Source of the DNA: a virus
IMG/VR virus record: IMGVR_UViG_3300025383_000037
Span: 1 to 48,437 of that record
Length of the DNA: 48,437 nt
Strand: one strand, 5' to 3'
The position numbers and the translations under genes were made by a program. The notes below the pieces were generated by a model. It was not told the origin of the DNA and did no database searches. It saw only the letters and a list, made by a program, of their open reading frames with translations. Shown here piece after piece: positions 46,122 through 48,437 of the stretch; the stretch's first letter is position 1; every line of letters begins with the position of its first letter.

Positions 46122-47312
46122 GTGTTACAAGTTTATCAGCATTGGGATAAGCTAAAAACTTGTATCGTAGGACAGGCTTATCCTCCGCAATTTTTTAGTT
46201 ATATAAAAAATCCACGTGTTCGTAATGTATTTGAAAAAATAGCAATAGAAACAGAAGAAGATTTTCAAAAATTAATAAAGCTACTTGAAAGTTTCAATGT
46301 AAAAGTTTTGCGTCCAAATATTTTAGATAATTTTGAGCATTATTATAATACAACAACTCAACGATATAGCGCACCAACTGTTTCTCCACGTGACTATTGT
46401 GGTATGATAGGCAATGAATTTTATTGGGATAATAACCATGCTTATAGTAAAAATTTTATAGTAGATTATACGCCAGAACATGAACACATTTTAAATTTTA
46501 TTAAAGATAACAATAATACGATTATAACTGGACATGAAATTAATACCGCATCGGTCACAAGAGTGGGAAAAGATTTATTCTTCGGCACCACTTTTGATTT
46601 GCAACCTTGGTGGGAAAAAATAAAAAAACCAAGTTGGCCAAAATTAATACCAGAAAATGTATTAGAATATTATACTTCAAATAAACATTATTTTATCGAT
46701 CATTTCTTAAAGAAAAATTCAGAGTCAGCCAAAACAGCATACAAGGAATCAGTTGAAGAAATGATCGTAACTGAGTTATTGGAAAAAACTAAATTATTTC
46801 CCAATAATCGTTGCCATGTATATGACACGGGCGGACATATCGATGGAGTATTTTGTCCTGTTGTGCCTGGATTAATTGTTTCACGAACAGATTTTGATGG
46901 TAATTTTTCTACAAATTTTCCTGATTGGGAAGTGTTTGAAATAAACACAACGTTTGACGCATTAACAAAATTTAAAAAACTTCGTGCAAAAAATAGTGGA
47001 AGATGGTGGGTACCTGGTGAGGAAAACAATCATGAATTTACAGATTTTGTTGAAGAATTAAGCAATCATTGGGTTGGTAATATAGAAGAAACTTCTTTTG
47101 ATGTTAATATGTTAGTAATTGATGAAAAAAACGTTGTGTGTAACAACCACAATAAAGAGATGTTTGATGTTTTTAAAAAATATAATATTACCCCGCATGT
47201 TATTGATTTTAGATACCGACACTTTTGGGATTGTGGATGGCATTGTGCCACTAATGATATTGATAGAGAAGGCAACCAAGTGGATTATTTTCCAGAAAGA
47301 GAAATAAAATGA
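46122..47312 (+). CDS. Amidinotransferase (AGAT-like), paralogue 3
   Basis: A 396-residue protein when started at the GTG at 46122, which has GAGGATAAT as ribosome site 1 nt after the previous stop; an upstream ATG at 46080 would overlap paralogue 2 by 41 bp. The triad fits TRVGKDLFFG (Asp151), DTGGHIDGVF (His239) and GWHCATNDID (Cys375). The start MLQVYQHWDKLKTCIVGQAY aligns with paralogue 2. It has an insertion before the His motif. Its stop overlaps the next gene by 4 bp. Confidence 0.85.
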   Translation: MLQVYQHWDKLKTCIVGQAYPPQFFSYIKNPRVRNVFEKIAIETEEDFQKLIKLLESFNVKVLRPNILDNFEHYYNTTTQRYSAPTVSPRDYCGMIGNEFYWDNNHAYSKNFIVDYTPEHEHILNFIKDNNNTIITGHEINTASVTRVGKDLFFGTTFDLQPWWEKIKKPSWPKLIPENVLEYYTSNKHYFIDHFLKKNSESAKTAYKESVEEMIVTELLEKTKLFPNNRCHVYDTGGHIDGVFCPVVPGLIVSRTDFDGNFSTNFPDWEVFEINTTFDALTKFKKLRAKNSGRWWVPGEENNHEFTDFVEELSNHWVGNIEETSFDVNMLVIDEKNVVCNNHNKEMFDVFKKYNITPHVIDFRYRHFWDCGWHCATNDIDREGNQVDYFPEREIK

Positions 47313-47632
47313 ACATTTATAATATATGGGCTAACATTAAAGAAGGCATTACTGCCGAAGAATTTGTGCAAAAAATGAGCGCATATTTAGATCGTCTTGT
47401 TGAAACTAATAATATGGAACGTTATCGTATTATGAGAATGAAACTTGGATTTCGGTCTATGGATATTCCTGAGTTTCATATTATGATGGAATTTACAGAT
47501 ATGGGACAACTTGATCGTGCAATGAGCAATACGCTTAAAGACGAAAAAACCGACACATTACATGTCGGTTTTAATCAATGGGTAGATATAGATACTATAC
47601 AGCATGCACTGTATCGAGATTTTCCAGATTAA
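47309..47632 (+). CDS. DUF6614-like alpha-beta barrel protein
   Basis: A 107-residue protein starting NIYNIWANIKEGITAEEFVQ, with YRIMRMKLGFRSMDIPEFHI and a closing IQHALYRDFPD, the pattern of the DUF6614 family, a dimeric alpha/beta-barrel-like protein of unknown role. It overlaps paralogue 3 by 4 bp and closes the operon. A terminator-like hairpin lies in its last quarter. Such barrels often act as small-molecule-binding or monooxygenase-like subunits, which would suit a biosynthetic operon. Confidence 0.7.
   Translation: MNIYNIWANIKEGITAEEFVQKMSAYLDRLVETNNMERYRIMRMKLGFRSMDIPEFHIMMEFTDMGQLDRAMSNTLKDEKTDTLHVGFNQWVDIDTIQHALYRDFPD
47546..47572 (+). terminator. Terminator-like hairpin inside the coding sequence
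   Basis: AAAACCGACA-CATTACA-TGTCGGTTTT forms a 10-bp perfect stem followed by TTTTAAT. It lies in the last 90 bp of the DUF6614-like gene and is symmetric, so it could stop transcripts from both directions. Confidence 0.5.
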
Positions 47633-47769
47633 TATTCTCGTACTTCAAGAATATCTTGTGGTTTAAATCCCATTTGGTTTTGTTCAAACCGAATGCAAGC
47701 TACCTCAAAATTTCTGGCAATGCAATCAAACACACCGCCACATTCCATCTTAAATGTAAAACGTTTCAT
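47629..47769 (-). CDS. Small protein, 46 residues
   Basis: Minus-strand frame starting MKRFTFKMECGGVFDCIARN and ending DILEVREY. AAAGGGAG lies 6 nt before the ATG. It overlaps the 3' end of the DUF6614-like gene by 4 bp and lies just after the 72-residue gene. Function is unknown; the two Cys are spaced like a possible metal or disulfide pair. Confidence 0.6.
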   Translation of the reverse strand: MKRFTFKMECGGVFDCIARNFEVACIRFEQNQMGFKPQDILEVREY

Positions 47770-47770
47770 A

Positions 47771-47989
47771 TCAAACTCCCTTTGCTACCATTGCATCATC
47801 ATACCGCTCAAGGGCATGACCAAGTTCTTCATACATTGCACGATCAAGATTATCTGCATAATCACGAAGGTCATTTGCGATATAATGAATTTCTACGAGC
47901 GTATCTGCCTGTGAAATCTCAAGGCGCTTGTGCCGTGCAAGTACGGACTCAATACGTGCGGCGAGAGAAGTTGCTTCATTGACGGTCAT
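47771..47989 (-). CDS. Small helical protein
   Basis: A 72-residue protein (TVNEATSLAARIESVLARHK at the start) predicted all-helical with heptad-like spacing. A TGGAGAT ribosome site precedes the ATG and a sigma70-like promoter lies upstream. Function is unknown. Confidence 0.65.
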   Translation of the reverse strand: MTVNEATSLAARIESVLARHKRLEISQADTLVEIHYIANDLRDYADNLDRAMYEELGHALERYDDAMVAKGV

Positions 47990-48015
47990 GTAAAATCTCC
48001 ATTGCTTATATTCTT

Positions 48016-48043
48016 ACAATAGCATATATTTTAGGATTGTCAA
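48016..48043 (-). promoter_or_regulatory. Sigma70-like promoter of the right-edge small genes
   Basis: On the minus strand TTGACA is followed after 16 nt by TATTGT, 26 nt before the ATG at 47989. Confidence 0.62.
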
Positions 48044-48052
48044 GCATTATTT

Positions 48053-48437
48053 TTAATTTTTTCCAACAATAATATCACTAGACATAGGGGGTTTTGGCAA
48101 ATTTTTGACTACATCTAGTACTTTGGCGAACCATTTTTGGTGTATTGGCTGTATTTTTTCATATTCTAAATTTAGGTTTAGGACATGATTTAACAAACTT
48201 ACGTATTCAAGTGAATCTTCGCAAAAGATAATATCACTTGGAACTCGCAAAACGGGTTCGCCTACAATTGCCTCAATTGCTTCATATCTATGATGACTCT
48301 TAAATTCATTGTAATAGTAACCATAATTGTAATATGCCATATCACGATGAAGCCATGCCCTCTTTCTAAACAGCATATCTAATTCAGGATTTTTAGGAAA
48401 TTCAATCAAGTAATATTTCTTATTAGGAAAACGGTCT
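48053..48437 (-). CDS. Unknown protein, start beyond the window
   Basis: The minus-strand frame is open through the right edge (about 127 residues visible; DRFPNKKYYLIEFPKNPEL near the edge), so the start lies outside. RAWLHRDMAYYNYGYYYNEF is Tyr-rich and the end LPKPPMSSDIIVGKN is polar. No family is recognised. It is followed by the promoter of the next small genes. Confidence 0.6.
   Translation of the reverse strand, partial: DRFPNKKYYLIEFPKNPELDMLFRKRAWLHRDMAYYNYGYYYNEFKSHHRYEAIEAIVGEPVLRVPSDIIFCEDSLEYVSLLNHVLNLNLEYEKIQPIHQKWFAKVLDVVKNLPKPPMSSDIIVGKN

Noticed and set aside
47578-47982. Plus-strand frame of 134 codons at the right side
   Set aside because: It lies antisense to two small genes with good ribosome sites and has no start signal.

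Overview
The window looks like part of the genome of a large T4-like tailed phage (Caudoviricetes, myovirus type) of an aquatic bacterium, AT-rich by eye. The evidence is a homologue of the T4 tail sheath stabiliser gp15 next to a second T4-like virion protein, repeated TATAAATA/CTAAATA late-promoter motifs, long runs of tail-fibre genes made of shared modules, a large tRNA array broken by homing endonucleases, and many small genes packed on both strands. No integrase, origin or photosynthesis gene is visible. The host cannot be named from this window.

Layout. 1-11.6 kb (+): six adjacent tail-fibre or adhesin genes built from repeated Gly/Thr/Asn-rich modules with different heads (LamG, C1q and Peptidase_G2-like domains), ending in a glycosyltransferase-like gene. 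11.6-15.3 kb (-): NUDIX hydrolase, gp15, a T4-like virion protein and a methyltransferase. 15.4-21.5 kb (+): a tightly packed metabolic operon with a sulfotransferase-like protein, two paralogous 2OG-Fe(II) oxygenases flanking an amidinotransferase-like protein that lacks two catalytic residues, a Na+/solute symporter, an APS-kinase-like protein, a small nucleotidylyltransferase and a second sulfotransferase-like protein. 21.5-29.6 kb (mostly -): about 20 tRNA genes in short clusters, each with its own sigma70-like promoter, mixed with HNH and GIY-YIG endonucleases, a DUF4337 membrane protein, an SGNH protein, a GC-rich glutamine-amidotransferase-like gene, a structured RNA candidate and tiny genes. 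29.6-35.7 kb: a DNA methyltransferase (-), then small virion-like genes, a 1118-residue coiled-coil fibre and a YkgJ-like protein (+). 35.7-43.0 kb (-): phosphoesterase, lipoprotein, many small acidic genes, then a glycan-type block (glycosyltransferase-like, nucleotide-sugar dehydrogenase, SGNH) and five tiny genes, several of which look paralogous. 43.1-47.6 kb: FkbM methyltransferase (+), an arginyltransferase-like gene (-), and an operon of a PCPFA-motif protein, two apparently intact amidinotransferases and a DUF6614-like protein (+). The right edge holds short minus-strand genes, the last one cut by the window end.

How the genes may work together. APS kinase would make PAPS for the sulfotransferase-like proteins. 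Amidinotransferases, 2OG oxygenases, a sulfotransferase, an APS kinase and a transporter together form an enzyme set like the tailoring part of guanidino natural-product clusters, without any PKS or NRPS. This is the most unusual signal in the window and is an inference from domain content. The nucleotide-sugar dehydrogenase, glycosyltransferase-like, SGNH and FkbM genes suggest a parallel route to a modified glycan.

Expression. Two promoter classes are visible: TTGACA-16/17-TATAAT-like (early type, mostly minus strand) and TATAAATA/CTAAATA (late type). At seven genes the promoter lies so close to the ATG (4-6 nt) that the transcript should begin at the start codon itself, and these genes lack a Shine-Dalgarno sequence, which suggests leaderless mRNAs.
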